Origin: WRIS01 sp050945135
Lineage (GTDB): Bacteria > Actinomycetota > Coriobacteriia > Coriobacteriales > Eggerthellaceae
NCBI GenBank assembly: GCA_050945135.1
Contig: JBMNSJ010000049.1
Location: 1-14,986, forward strand
Length of the DNA: 14,986 bases
Direction of reading: 5' to 3'
Both the position numbers and the translations under genes were made by a program. Below are positions 7,884 to 14,986 of the stretch, one piece after another. Position 1 is the stretch's first letter. Every line of letters starts with the position of its first letter. Under the pieces are notes generated by a model that was not told where the DNA came from, made no database searches, and worked only from the letters and a program-made list of their open reading frames with translations.

Positions 7884-8453
7884 TCAGAACTCTATGCAAA
7901 AGTACTCAACGCCAATTCGATTCAGTGCCCCTCGGATACAATCTTTGTCGCTCATAGATAGTTTGCCTCGCGGTGAGGTGCAGCGCAGAGCAATCCGAAT
8001 ATCTTGCTTCTGGGTACTTTCGGGCAAATTTGAAACGTAAATAAGCGCATGACGTAATGCGGTTTCCCATTTGTCGCTTGTGCCGTTTCCTACGACGCAG
8101 TACGAGGCCATTCTCTCGGTTGATTTGTATAATGAAACACGTGTCTTCTCCTCAATTTGAACGGACTTTCCAAAGCTCTCCAAAATAAGTTCTTCAGTAT
8201 TAAATCCGTCTTGCGCGTCTGCTCTTTTTTCTTTTGCATAGCGATTGAGTACCGCATCTTTGATATAAGTCTTGACATCTCCTTCAGACATATACTCACA
8301 GAGTACACCACCAATTTGAGGGTGATTCACCAACTGAGCCATAAACTGGCCGTTTTCAACTCTACCCTGAGCTAAGTAGTTCGCCTGATCAGCTAGCTCA
8401 TAAACGAGTTGTCTAATTGTTTCGCGTACATCTTCCGGTAATGTCCTAGCCAT
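7884..8453 (-). CDS. Unrecognised 189-residue protein, third gene of a nuclease-helicase cassette
   Basis: I do not recognise this protein. It has no signal peptide or membrane helix. The first 85 residues look mostly helical and charged (opening MARTLPEDVRETIRQLVYEL). The C-terminal half looks alpha/beta, with short hydrophobic strands such as DIRIALRC and a final VEYFCIEF. Its ATG lies 4 bases after the stop of the helicase gene, with AGAGGA running straight into the start, so it is almost certainly cotranscribed and translationally coupled with it. By position it may be an accessory, regulatory or specificity factor of that enzyme; nothing in the sequence gives an activity. Confidence 0.8.
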   Translation of the reverse strand: MARTLPEDVRETIRQLVYELADQANYLAQGRVENGQFMAQLVNHPQIGGVLCEYMSEGDVKTYIKDAVLNRYAKEKRADAQDGFNTEELILESFGKSVQIEEKTRVSLYKSTERMASYCVVGNGTSDKWETALRHALIYVSNLPESTQKQDIRIALRCTSPRGKLSMSDKDCIRGALNRIGVEYFCIEF

Positions 8454-8457
8454 TCCT

Positions 8458-10098
8458 CTATCCTAACCCTGGAAAAAACAGTTCCTGACTGTCATCGAAT
8501 TCATCGTTCGATATATCCTCGAGCCACGCAGTTACAAAATCTCCCATTTTCTGGTTATCGAAAGTAACCAGTTGGTTTTTGAACACCAACGTTTCGCGGT
8601 CTTTACTCCTCGCTTCATTGTCAATCTCAATCGCATATGCAATCCTGCGAATATCCGAGACAAAATCGAGCACGATTGCTTTTGTTTTTCCCTTAGCAAC
8701 ACGCAAACCGCGACCGAGCTGCTGCAGGAAAATCCTTCTCGAGTGTGTCGCCCGTAAAAAGACGAGTATGTTAACATCTGGTACATCGATGCCTTCGTTC
8801 ATTACATCAACCGCAGTCACAGCGGTCAATTTTCCTGATGAGAAGGCAAGTAAATTTGCGCGTCTTTGAACTTTATCAACACCAGACAAGGGCTTGCAGC
8901 GCACACCGGCAGAAGTAAGCATTTCTGCAAACAGGTGGCTATGCTCAATCGAAGGAGAGAAGATTGCAACTCTGGGGTTCAGAACCTCCTCCATTACTTT
9001 TAGCAGGCTATCTATCACCGCATCGTCACGCTGGGGGAGAAACAGTCTTTTATTGAGGTCCCGAATCGTGAGTGATTTTTGAGATATTGATTGCATGCTG
9101 TCCCAGTCGATGTTATCGCAGAATATTCTGTAATCGACCTTTGCTAAGAAACCATGCTTCATTCCGTCAACGAGCGATATCATCTCAAGCGGTTCGCCAA
9201 ATAATGTAGTAAGAGACTGCCCGTCGCCACGCCAAGGGGTCGCCGTCATACCAACTATCATTTTTGGATTAAGATAATGAAGGCAACTTGCAAATCCATT
9301 GGAAAGAGCATGATGCGCTTCATCGACAATAATCACGTCGTACGTGTTCGCATCTATTCCAGGAAGCCATCCGCGCAACGTCTGATAAAGCCCAAAAGTG
9401 ATGCCTTCCTGTGTGCTTGGCGCTTCTCCTTCAAAGAAACAACTCGTTGGGACTTCCTTAGAAATCTGCGTCCAAAAGCTCTGTTCAAGTTGTAAAGCAA
9501 GATCTTGCAGATGACAAAGGACAAGTATTCTTCTTGCCCCTGTTTCCCAGAAGAATTGTGCCGCTGTCGCAGCTGTGACCGTCTTACCAAGACCGGTTGC
9601 CATAACGAATAGGGCACGACTCTGGCCTTCCAGATAAGCCTTCTTCAGCTTTTCTATTACAAGCCTTTGGTGATCAAGCGGCTTCTTGTAGCCATATGAA
9701 CGGTCAGGCAATTTCTTGTATAACGCCTCAAACCAGGCATTATTCCACAAACGAGCCTCGAACCCATCAGCTAAAAGCTCGTCTCTGCGCAATATGGCTG
9801 ACTGCGTAAAATCACCGTTCGTGGCCACCGCCAACGCATCCGTACCATACACAGATGCTGCATTCAGCGCCTCTTGAATCGCCTTTGGCCCGACAAGCCT
9901 ATCGCCGGTTACGCTCTTCGCTTGAATTACCCAACTCTCTCCTTTTTGATTAACGGCAAGTATGTCACCACCACAGTCACCAGCCTCGCCAATGACCTGT
10001 ATGTCCCGCCAACCAAGATGTGAAAGAGTGCGTGCAGGCATACGTTCAAACGCACGCCAATCACTACCCGACATAACCCTATCTGTCAGAAAGCTCAT
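8458..10098 (-). CDS. Mrr-like restriction nuclease fused to an SF2 (DEAD/DEAH) helicase
   Basis: This 546-residue cytoplasmic enzyme is predicted to cut and translocate on DNA. Residues 1-110 resemble an Mrr-type PD-(D/E)xK nuclease: FERMPARTLSHLGW (17-30) with E18, GGDILA with D45, and the VIQAKS strand with Q59 and K61, the QxK variant. Residues about 140-490 are a superfamily 2 helicase: Walker A ATGLGKT (167-173), DEAH box VDEAH (258-262), motif III TATPWR (285-290), EGIDVPDVN (435-443) and motif VI QQLGRGLR (459-466). All catalytic signatures are intact. The start overlaps the upstream gene by 20 bases; an in-frame ATG at 10074 is an alternative start. Such fusions occur in restriction and anti-phage systems. 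Defence is inferred from domains, not shown. Confidence 0.92.
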   Translation of the reverse strand: MSFLTDRVMSGSDWRAFERMPARTLSHLGWRDIQVIGEAGDCGGDILAVNQKGESWVIQAKSVTGDRLVGPKAIQEALNAASVYGTDALAVATNGDFTQSAILRRDELLADGFEARLWNNAWFEALYKKLPDRSYGYKKPLDHQRLVIEKLKKAYLEGQSRALFVMATGLGKTVTAATAAQFFWETGARRILVLCHLQDLALQLEQSFWTQISKEVPTSCFFEGEAPSTQEGITFGLYQTLRGWLPGIDANTYDVIIVDEAHHALSNGFASCLHYLNPKMIVGMTATPWRGDGQSLTTLFGEPLEMISLVDGMKHGFLAKVDYRIFCDNIDWDSMQSISQKSLTIRDLNKRLFLPQRDDAVIDSLLKVMEEVLNPRVAIFSPSIEHSHLFAEMLTSAGVRCKPLSGVDKVQRRANLLAFSSGKLTAVTAVDVMNEGIDVPDVNILVFLRATHSRRIFLQQLGRGLRVAKGKTKAIVLDFVSDIRRIAYAIEIDNEARSKDRETLVFKNQLVTFDNQKMGDFVTAWLEDISNDEFDDSQELFFPGLG

Positions 10099-11290
10099 TA
10101 TCTACCAGCTTCGATGTCAACGACGAAAGGCTAAGTGCAACCCTATTTAAATCATTTTTGGATATAGACGAGCTCGGCGTCGAGATGAGATACAGGAGAT
10201 CTTTAATATATGAAACAATGCGCTCTTTGGCTGATTCGCGTAATCTATCCTGCATCGCCTTGTCGGTCAGTTCAATTTCTGAATAAGAAACGTCAAATAG
10301 CTGCTTATCGAACAAACGATCCGGATAACGCTCGATTAATCGCAGTAGGGTTTTGCTGGGAACGAATTCCATGATTTCGTATGCGGTTGGGCTATCTGGC
10401 TTGATAGTTGGAAAATCTAGACCGCCCGAAAGCGCAAGACTAATTGCTTCCTCGCTTTCACCGGCTGCTTCATGAATACACGTAACGACATCATTGCTTA
10501 CTGGTTCAAGCAATCTCTTCATAGGTCCGCGAATTTCACCAAAAAACATTTCGGCGCGTTCCTTAAGATAGTTTGCATCTATGCGTTCTTCGCTTAAATA
10601 CTTCTCGACCAAGGTCTCATACACAATGCCAAGGTCATCAAGTTGATCGCGGCTCTTAAACTTATCGGCAAGATAAAGAAGTAGATATTGGGCGGGAGGT
10701 ACTGGATACTGCTGAATGAGCGGATGCCGTGGATCATAGAAGAACTCACACTCGAAACCCTTCGGGTAGAAAATAAAAGGCACCCTTGTACCATCTTTTT
10801 TTATATCACCGCGCTTGAGCTCATAAACCCCAACATCCAACGGATTATTATTGACGAGCCCAGTGCGATATTTTTTACTAAGAGATACAACAGGTACGGA
10901 ATTTTTACGTAAATCATCCGCTTTAGCAGTTTTCAACTCCGAAGACTCTTCTGGCTTCTTGGTAGCGGGCACGGAAGCGGTTGAGCCTGAGCTATTATTG
11001 TCGTCAGGGAATAAACTATCGATATCGTCACTCGGCGTATTTCCGGTATTAGCGGGCGGATTGTTGCCTCGCTGCTTTTCCTGATCACATTCCTGAGCTG
11101 CAGCCCACCATTTTGTATCGTCAAGGTATTCAATATTACCCTTGTTGAATTCCTGCAAAAATGTTCTCGCAACCGATTTCGGGAGAGCAAGATTCTTTGT
11201 CCCTGATTCGGTTCGCCTGTATGCATTTACTAAAAGACCGAGCGGAGAATCTGGCGTCTTGTCGTGTTTGACAACATCTTCATCTGGCAA
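10079..11290 (-). CDS. Unrecognised 403-codon protein, first gene of the cassette, possibly 5'-truncated or frameshifted
   Basis: The product is not recognised. The N-terminal part (about 1-70) is helical, with LGLLVNAYRR and WWAAAQ. Residues about 75-130 form a Ser/Asn/Pro/Asp-rich low-complexity linker. The C-terminal part (about 130-403) is a folded domain with FIFYPKGFECEFFYDPRHPL, QYLLLYLADKF and a helical end. The HPL-plus-LLLYLA pattern faintly recalls large GHKL-ATPase proteins, but no ATP-site motif is present, so this is a weak guess. The only start at this end is TTG 11290, which has no ribosome binding site; a stop lies three codons upstream. The next ATGs lie well inside the protein. 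A hydrophobic frame just upstream suggests the true N-terminus was lost or shifted. Its 3' end overlaps the nuclease-helicase gene by 20 bases, marking them as one operon. Confidence 0.65.
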   Translation of the reverse strand: MPDEDVVKHDKTPDSPLGLLVNAYRRTESGTKNLALPKSVARTFLQEFNKGNIEYLDDTKWWAAAQECDQEKQRGNNPPANTGNTPSDDIDSLFPDDNNSSGSTASVPATKKPEESSELKTAKADDLRKNSVPVVSLSKKYRTGLVNNNPLDVGVYELKRGDIKKDGTRVPFIFYPKGFECEFFYDPRHPLIQQYPVPPAQYLLLYLADKFKSRDQLDDLGIVYETLVEKYLSEERIDANYLKERAEMFFGEIRGPMKRLLEPVSNDVVTCIHEAAGESEEAISLALSGGLDFPTIKPDSPTAYEIMEFVPSKTLLRLIERYPDRLFDKQLFDVSYSEIELTDKAMQDRLRESAKERIVSYIKDLLYLISTPSSSISKNDLNRVALSLSSLTSKLVDNELSDR

Positions 11291-11369
11291 ATAGCGTTAA
11301 GGCGACAACTCCGATAAGCATGAGGGTGAAAATTATTTTGTCGAGGCTTCCGAGGACGAAAAGAAACGT
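11280..11369 (-). other. Open hydrophobic frame upstream of the cassette, possible displaced N-terminus
   Basis: In the frame offset by one base from the 403-codon gene, 29 codons are open and end at a TGA overlapping that gene's start. The stretch encodes TFLFVLGSLDKIIF followed by TLMLIGVVALTLFAR, a convincing single membrane helix. Skipping one base (the G of TTTGCC, near 11287) would fuse it to PDEDVVKH of the downstream gene. The only ATG in it (11321-11319) has no ribosome binding site. It may be the real N-terminus of a membrane-anchored protein separated by a frameshift, a small coupled peptide, or a chance frame. Confidence 0.35.
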
Positions 11370-11426
11370 TCAATATTGTTAAAGATGTTTTTCGGCTTGC
11401 CTTTTAATCATAAAATCCTGCAAAAG

Positions 11427-12968
11427 TCACATTTGTTTCGCAACATAATCAAGCAGGTCATCATGGCTGTTGACTCCGGTTTTTCGGTAAATTTTATTGG
11501 TATGCGTTTTTATAGTAGCCTGAGAAACATACAGCACTTTTGCAATATAGGGTTTGCTGTAACCTTGGGCCAAATAGTGCAATACATCTGTTTCGCGTGG
11601 TGTTAGATTAGTGACTTCGGCAATTTTTTGTATTGTTTTTTCAAAATGTAAACTGGAGTCGTTTTCGCCATTCTCTTGATGAAGGCCGTCCGCAAAATTA
11701 GCTTGAGGTGATTCTGAAGGAAAATATCGCCAAATATGTCTGACGAGTACAAAAATAAAAACACTGACTGAAATAATCATAAACAGCAATAAGCTCAATG
11801 AGGTGAGATGCTCGCTGGAATCACTAAACAAAAAATTAAAGAAGCCAAGCGACAAGAATAGCCTAATAAGGTATGTAGCCGCTACAGGAATAAGGCGCTC
11901 AAGAAAAGCGTATTGAACAGGATTCATCATAGTGATATTTCTATATGAGGGAAGCTGAATGTAGAAAAGTAGATGTCGAACGAAAACAACGAGTACAACA
12001 AAAACACGATTCAAGCTGCCTAAATCGCCAGATTGAAAAACAAGAATATAAAGACCTATGATAAAAATAGGAATCGCAATCGAAATAAATGATGCGGTAA
12101 CTTTGTTTTGAACTAAGAGCGTTATGCCAAAAGCGTTTACAAGCAAGACAAGAGCCGCAAGTATGGTAACTACATAGCTTGAAGGCTCAACATGGAAAAC
12201 TCCGTAAGAGATAAGGGTGAAGACTGTGACAACTAAATACCAGAGGATTCGTGACAAGAAAAAGATTGCACGCGTCTTGGTGAGGGATTTAGTTGGTTTC
12301 GGCTCGCGCAGTAGAGCTTGGTGCGCCGCTTGTGCAGAATAATGAGACTCTGAGTTAAAGGAATAGCGTTTTTCTACTATGGGCAACAATCCGAAACTAA
12401 CTGCACCAGCTACAAATACTACAATCAGAATTTCCGTTTTACCAAGAATAGAGGTGAGGGCAAACAATGAGGCAGCAAAGAGAACAGTTAATGCTGCGAT
12501 TTGTGGGACCTCAGAGACTCTGCTTAAGGAAATGTGTAAGTTCCAAAGAACAAGAATAAGAGCAGTGAATAGAAGCCTGCTCGATTCTAGAGATAGAAAA
12601 AGTAGTTCAGCGGCATTTTGATCGAGAATTGCACCCGACTGAGACACTATGGCAAGAATGCACCAAGACGCAAAAAGAATTCCAGCAAGAAAAAAGACAG
12701 ACCTGTACAGTTTTCGCCCATAGGCACTTTTTCTAGCAAGTAACACTAAACAAAGAACAGCAATCGCTACACATCCTGTAATGGAATACAGCGTCGTATT
12801 AGAGAGGGCGATTGGATAATGGCGAGAGACTTGGCCAGTTAGGGAGAGCGAAAAAACAAGCAGGATGCATCCAGCTCCCAAAGATAGAAGAACAGTTCTC
12901 GCTGGATTCTGTAATACAGTTATTCTCTGCATAGGGGAGTTTCCTCGAAATTGATTACCTTCCTTCAT
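11427..12968 (-). CDS. LuxR-family transcription regulator with about 12 membrane spans
   Basis: This 513-residue protein has an N-terminal membrane domain (about residues 25-430) with roughly twelve hydrophobic helices in two groups of six, split by a hydrophilic loop near 199-234. A C-terminal LuxR helix-turn-helix (448-513) follows: LTPRETDVLHYLAQG, then YIAKVLYVSQATIKTHTNKI ending in YRKTGVNSHDDLL. Such membrane LuxR proteins are abundant in Eggerthellaceae next to flavoprotein reductases, which they are thought to control by sensing a small molecule. Here the gene is divergent from a Tat flavoprotein. AGAAGG lies 8 bases before ATG 12968; a second ATG at 12932 is preceded by GAGGAA and is a credible alternative. 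The gene is noticeably A+T-rich relative to the ehr operon. The sensed ligand is unknown. Confidence 0.9.
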   Translation of the reverse strand: MKEGNQFRGNSPMQRITVLQNPARTVLLSLGAGCILLVFSLSLTGQVSRHYPIALSNTTLYSITGCVAIAVLCLVLLARKSAYGRKLYRSVFFLAGILFASWCILAIVSQSGAILDQNAAELLFLSLESSRLLFTALILVLWNLHISLSRVSEVPQIAALTVLFAASLFALTSILGKTEILIVVFVAGAVSFGLLPIVEKRYSFNSESHYSAQAAHQALLREPKPTKSLTKTRAIFFLSRILWYLVVTVFTLISYGVFHVEPSSYVVTILAALVLLVNAFGITLLVQNKVTASFISIAIPIFIIGLYILVFQSGDLGSLNRVFVVLVVFVRHLLFYIQLPSYRNITMMNPVQYAFLERLIPVAATYLIRLFLSLGFFNFLFSDSSEHLTSLSLLLFMIISVSVFIFVLVRHIWRYFPSESPQANFADGLHQENGENDSSLHFEKTIQKIAEVTNLTPRETDVLHYLAQGYSKPYIAKVLYVSQATIKTHTNKIYRKTGVNSHDDLLDYVAKQM

Positions 12969-13008
12969 TAACTATACCTTCTTAAAGAATGAACCGAGAT
13001 GAAAACTT

Positions 13009-13040
13009 CTTCTAGAAGCAAAATCAACCGATTCGGTTGA
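13009..13040. promoter_or_regulatory. Two adjacent dyads between the divergent luxR-type and flavoprotein genes
   Basis: CTTCTAGAAG (13009-13018) is a perfect 10-base palindrome. TCAACCG-ATT-CGGTTGA (13024-13040) has perfect 7-base arms. A further GGTTGA half-site in direct orientation lies at 13058-13063. Their position between two divergent starts, one of them a DNA-binding regulator, makes them reasonable operator candidates for that LuxR protein. Binding is inferred only. Confidence 0.4.
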
Positions 13041-13100
13041 GGTGTTCTCACCGGTAAGGTTGATGTTTTTCTATGTGCAGCATGCAAAAATTGATAACAA

Positions 13101-13117
13101 GATTCAGCTTTTGAATC
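13101..13117. promoter_or_regulatory. Inverted repeat close to the flavoprotein start
   Basis: GATTCA-GCTTT-TGAATC has perfect 6-base arms and lies 33 bases before the flavoprotein ATG, just before an A+T-rich stretch containing TATAAA (13128-13133). It could be an operator or part of a promoter. No properly spaced -35 element is evident for the TATAAA. Confidence 0.35.
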
Positions 13118-13135
13118 GACTAGTAAATATAAAAT

Positions 13136-13142
13136 AAGGAGG
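13136..13142 (+). promoter_or_regulatory. Strong ribosome binding site of the flavoprotein gene
   Basis: AAGGAGG lies 7 bases before ATG 13150, which fixes the start of the flavoprotein and with it the intact twin-arginine signal. Confidence 0.85.
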
Positions 13143-13149
13143 GTTTGTC

Positions 13150-14811
13150 ATGGAAAAAGTATCACGTCGTCGGTTTTTGTTTGGGGCGGCAGCGGTAACT
13201 GCTGGCGCCGCTGTTGCTCCGTTAGCAGTTGGGTGCTCTTCTCAAGCAAAGACAGAAAGCGGGAATGAGACAACCAGCGGTGGACGGTGGAGCTGGTCTC
13301 TTGCTCCGCAGGCTATCGACGATAGCAAAATTGGTGAAACGATTAGCTGCGAAATACTAATTTGCGGATATGGTTCTGCGGGGGTTCCAGCCGCTACATA
13401 TGCAGCGGCGAATGGGGCCGACGTAGTTGTATTGACAGCGGGAAATGCTGTTGAGGCATTGGGGCAAGAGTGCGCGGTATTCAATTCTCCACTTGACGGA
13501 GAGTATGGAGCTTCATATGATCCGACCTATTGGATGAAAAGACTGGTAATGGAAGGGTTGGGCGCTATTGATATGCCTGCCACAGGCGTTATTTATGAGC
13601 GATCTGGTGATGCGATGCATTGGCTTACCGAACACGTTAAGGACGAAATGCCCTACGTGGTTGGAACTGACAGGGCTGGCGATGGCATAAATGATGCCTC
13701 GCATGACGAAAGCGCAATGTATACTCACCTTTCGTATACCTGGCCTGCGCCTGATGTTGAAGATGCAACATCAGCTCGCTACAAGGGCTTTCCGATGTTT
13801 CTTAATGCTGCAGCAAAAAGGGCTGAGCAAGACGGCGCGCGAGTGCTTTTTTCGACCCCTCTAGAGCAACTTGTCCAAGACGAAAGCGGTGCAGTAATTG
13901 GAGGCATAGGAAAAAATAAAGATGGCGAATATGTAAAGGTATTGGCTTCGAAAGGGGTTGTGCTCGCAACGGGAGATTTCCATCAAGATGAAGAGATGCT
14001 TGAATGCTTCTGTCCTGATATGTGCGGAGATCTTTTCTCTCGAAATCCAAATGGAAATTGCTTGGGTGGTGGACATAAGGCAGCATACTGGGCTGGCGCG
14101 TACCTTAATCCAGCCGGCTCCTATAAGCTTGGCTTAAGCTGGCCGCACAATCACGAAAGTAGCGAATTCCCTCCTCAAGCCTGGTCAAATATTCCGTATC
14201 TTCGCGTAAATAAGAACGGGAAAAGATACACCTGCGAACAGCTTGCATCACATGGCACATACGGCACTGCTCCAATTTGCTTAGCGGATGCTCGACAGCC
14301 GGGGAGCATAGGATATCAAATTCTCGATTCAAAATATGGTGAGCTTATCGACCCTGCTAAATTTGAAGCAGAGGTTGCAAGAGATGCAATTTATGTAGCT
14401 GATACACTTGAGGAGCTTGCTGAGATTATCGAAGTAGACGTCGATGGTCTCCTAGAGACGGTAAAAAGGTACAACGAGCTTTGTGAAAAGGGTATTGACG
14501 AAGACTGCGGCGTAGATGCGAAGTTTCTTGCGAGCACTTCAGTTACTAACCCGCCCTTCTACTGCATGCATCATCCTGTATATAAGCAAAATGTGGGCGG
14601 CGGTTTGAGCACGAACGAATACCAACAAGTTTATGACGCTAATCAGCAAGTCATCCCCGGACTGTATGCGGCAGGTCTTATTCGCTCTGGATGGTCCGGA
14701 CACTTTTATGCTCGTTCCGGGTTTACGGGAACATCAAAAATGACTGCGATGGTGGGCGGCATGATTTGTGTAAAGAATATCTTAGGAACAGAAGCCGAAT
14801 CCTTTAGCTGA
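13150..14811 (+). CDS. Tat-exported FAD-dependent flavoprotein of the fumarate reductase/FAD_binding_2 family
   Basis: This 553-residue protein begins with a twin-arginine signal (SRRRFLFGAAAVTAG, residues 5-19) ending in AVGC with C29, which could be a lipoprotein cysteine. It should be exported folded and sit outside the membrane. The FAD fold follows: ICGYGSAG (71-78), a second nucleotide strand KGVVLATGDF, the VNKNGKRYTCEQ segment, and a C-terminal IPGLYAAG near residue 513 with SGFTGTSKM at the end of the cofactor site. It lacks an FMN-binding or haem domain, so an external electron donor is needed. The usual Glu that binds the FAD ribose, 18 residues after the last Gly of GxGxxG, is T96. 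Family members reduce fumarate, urocanate, steroids or other electron acceptors; the substrate cannot be predicted. It is probably controlled by the divergent LuxR-type gene. Confidence 0.9.
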   Translation: MEKVSRRRFLFGAAAVTAGAAVAPLAVGCSSQAKTESGNETTSGGRWSWSLAPQAIDDSKIGETISCEILICGYGSAGVPAATYAAANGADVVVLTAGNAVEALGQECAVFNSPLDGEYGASYDPTYWMKRLVMEGLGAIDMPATGVIYERSGDAMHWLTEHVKDEMPYVVGTDRAGDGINDASHDESAMYTHLSYTWPAPDVEDATSARYKGFPMFLNAAAKRAEQDGARVLFSTPLEQLVQDESGAVIGGIGKNKDGEYVKVLASKGVVLATGDFHQDEEMLECFCPDMCGDLFSRNPNGNCLGGGHKAAYWAGAYLNPAGSYKLGLSWPHNHESSEFPPQAWSNIPYLRVNKNGKRYTCEQLASHGTYGTAPICLADARQPGSIGYQILDSKYGELIDPAKFEAEVARDAIYVADTLEELAEIIEVDVDGLLETVKRYNELCEKGIDEDCGVDAKFLASTSVTNPPFYCMHHPVYKQNVGGGLSTNEYQQVYDANQQVIPGLYAAGLIRSGWSGHFYARSGFTGTSKMTAMVGGMICVKNILGTEAESFS

Positions 14812-14884
14812 TAAGGATTATATAACTTACAACTCCAGATAACATCTGTTCTTCTCCCTCCGACGGCGTAAAGTTGTTGGGGGT

Positions 14885-14986
14885 TCAGAATTTGATGCCA
14901 TCGACCGCCCATTTTGTAAAGCGCCAGTCGTCGGTTCCCTTTTGATGGATATGCCCGGATGGTGGTTCGTATCCGCTACCGACAGA
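14885..14986 (-). CDS. Possible C-terminal end of a gene running off the right edge
   Basis: Thirty-three codons are open from the window edge to a TGA at 14885-14887, with a protein-like composition (HIHQKGTDDWRFTKWAVDG near the end). It would converge on the flavoprotein gene. The length is too short to identify a family, and the frame could be open by chance. Confidence 0.3.
   Translation of the reverse strand, partial: SVGSGYEPPSGHIHQKGTDDWRFTKWAVDGIKF

Noticed and set aside
1..14986. CRISPR array, tRNA, rRNA or insertion sequence.
   Set aside because: No regularly spaced repeats, no cloverleaf-like segment, and no transposase or terminal inverted repeats were seen by eye on either strand.

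Overview
The window carries two unrelated gene blocks separated by a possible defence cassette. The organism is most likely an anaerobe of the Coriobacteriia (Eggerthellaceae-like). That rests mainly on the right end: a twin-arginine FAD flavoprotein divergent from a LuxR-type regulator with about twelve membrane spans, a pairing repeatedly seen in that group. This is an inference from gene style; no rRNA or marker gene is present.

Region 1 (about 140-7536, + strand) is a compact six-gene operon for an energy-converting-hydrogenase-related (Ehr) complex: small subunit, two antiporter-like proteins (HyfB- and HyfF-like), a NuoH/HyfC-like subunit, a HyfE-like subunit, and a NuoCD/HyfG-like large subunit. 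Genes overlap or nearly abut. A promoter-like element and a perfect inverted repeat lie upstream. Both redox subunits have lost their cofactor ligands. The large subunit has Ser/Ser/Ser/Gly where the four [NiFe] cysteines should be, and the small subunit has Asp/Cys/Asp/Asp where the four [4Fe-4S] ligands should be. No ferredoxin-like (HyfH/NuoI) subunit is encoded. The residues of the ion-translocating membrane arm are intact. The complex therefore looks like a complete membrane pump attached to a redox-dead head, which is the most interesting object here.

Region 2 (7537-7883) is a convergent gap with no convincing gene.

Region 3 (11290-7884, - strand) is a three-gene cassette: an unrecognised 403-codon protein with a damaged-looking 5' end, a fusion of an Mrr-like nuclease with an SF2 helicase, and an unrecognised 189-residue protein. 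The layout resembles an anti-phage or restriction module, but this is inferred from the nuclease-helicase alone.

Region 4 (11427-14811) holds the membrane LuxR regulator (-) and the Tat-exported flavoprotein (+), divergent across a 181-bp region rich in dyads. The regulator is visibly richer in A+T than the ehr operon. A short open frame at the right edge may be the tail of another minus-strand gene.
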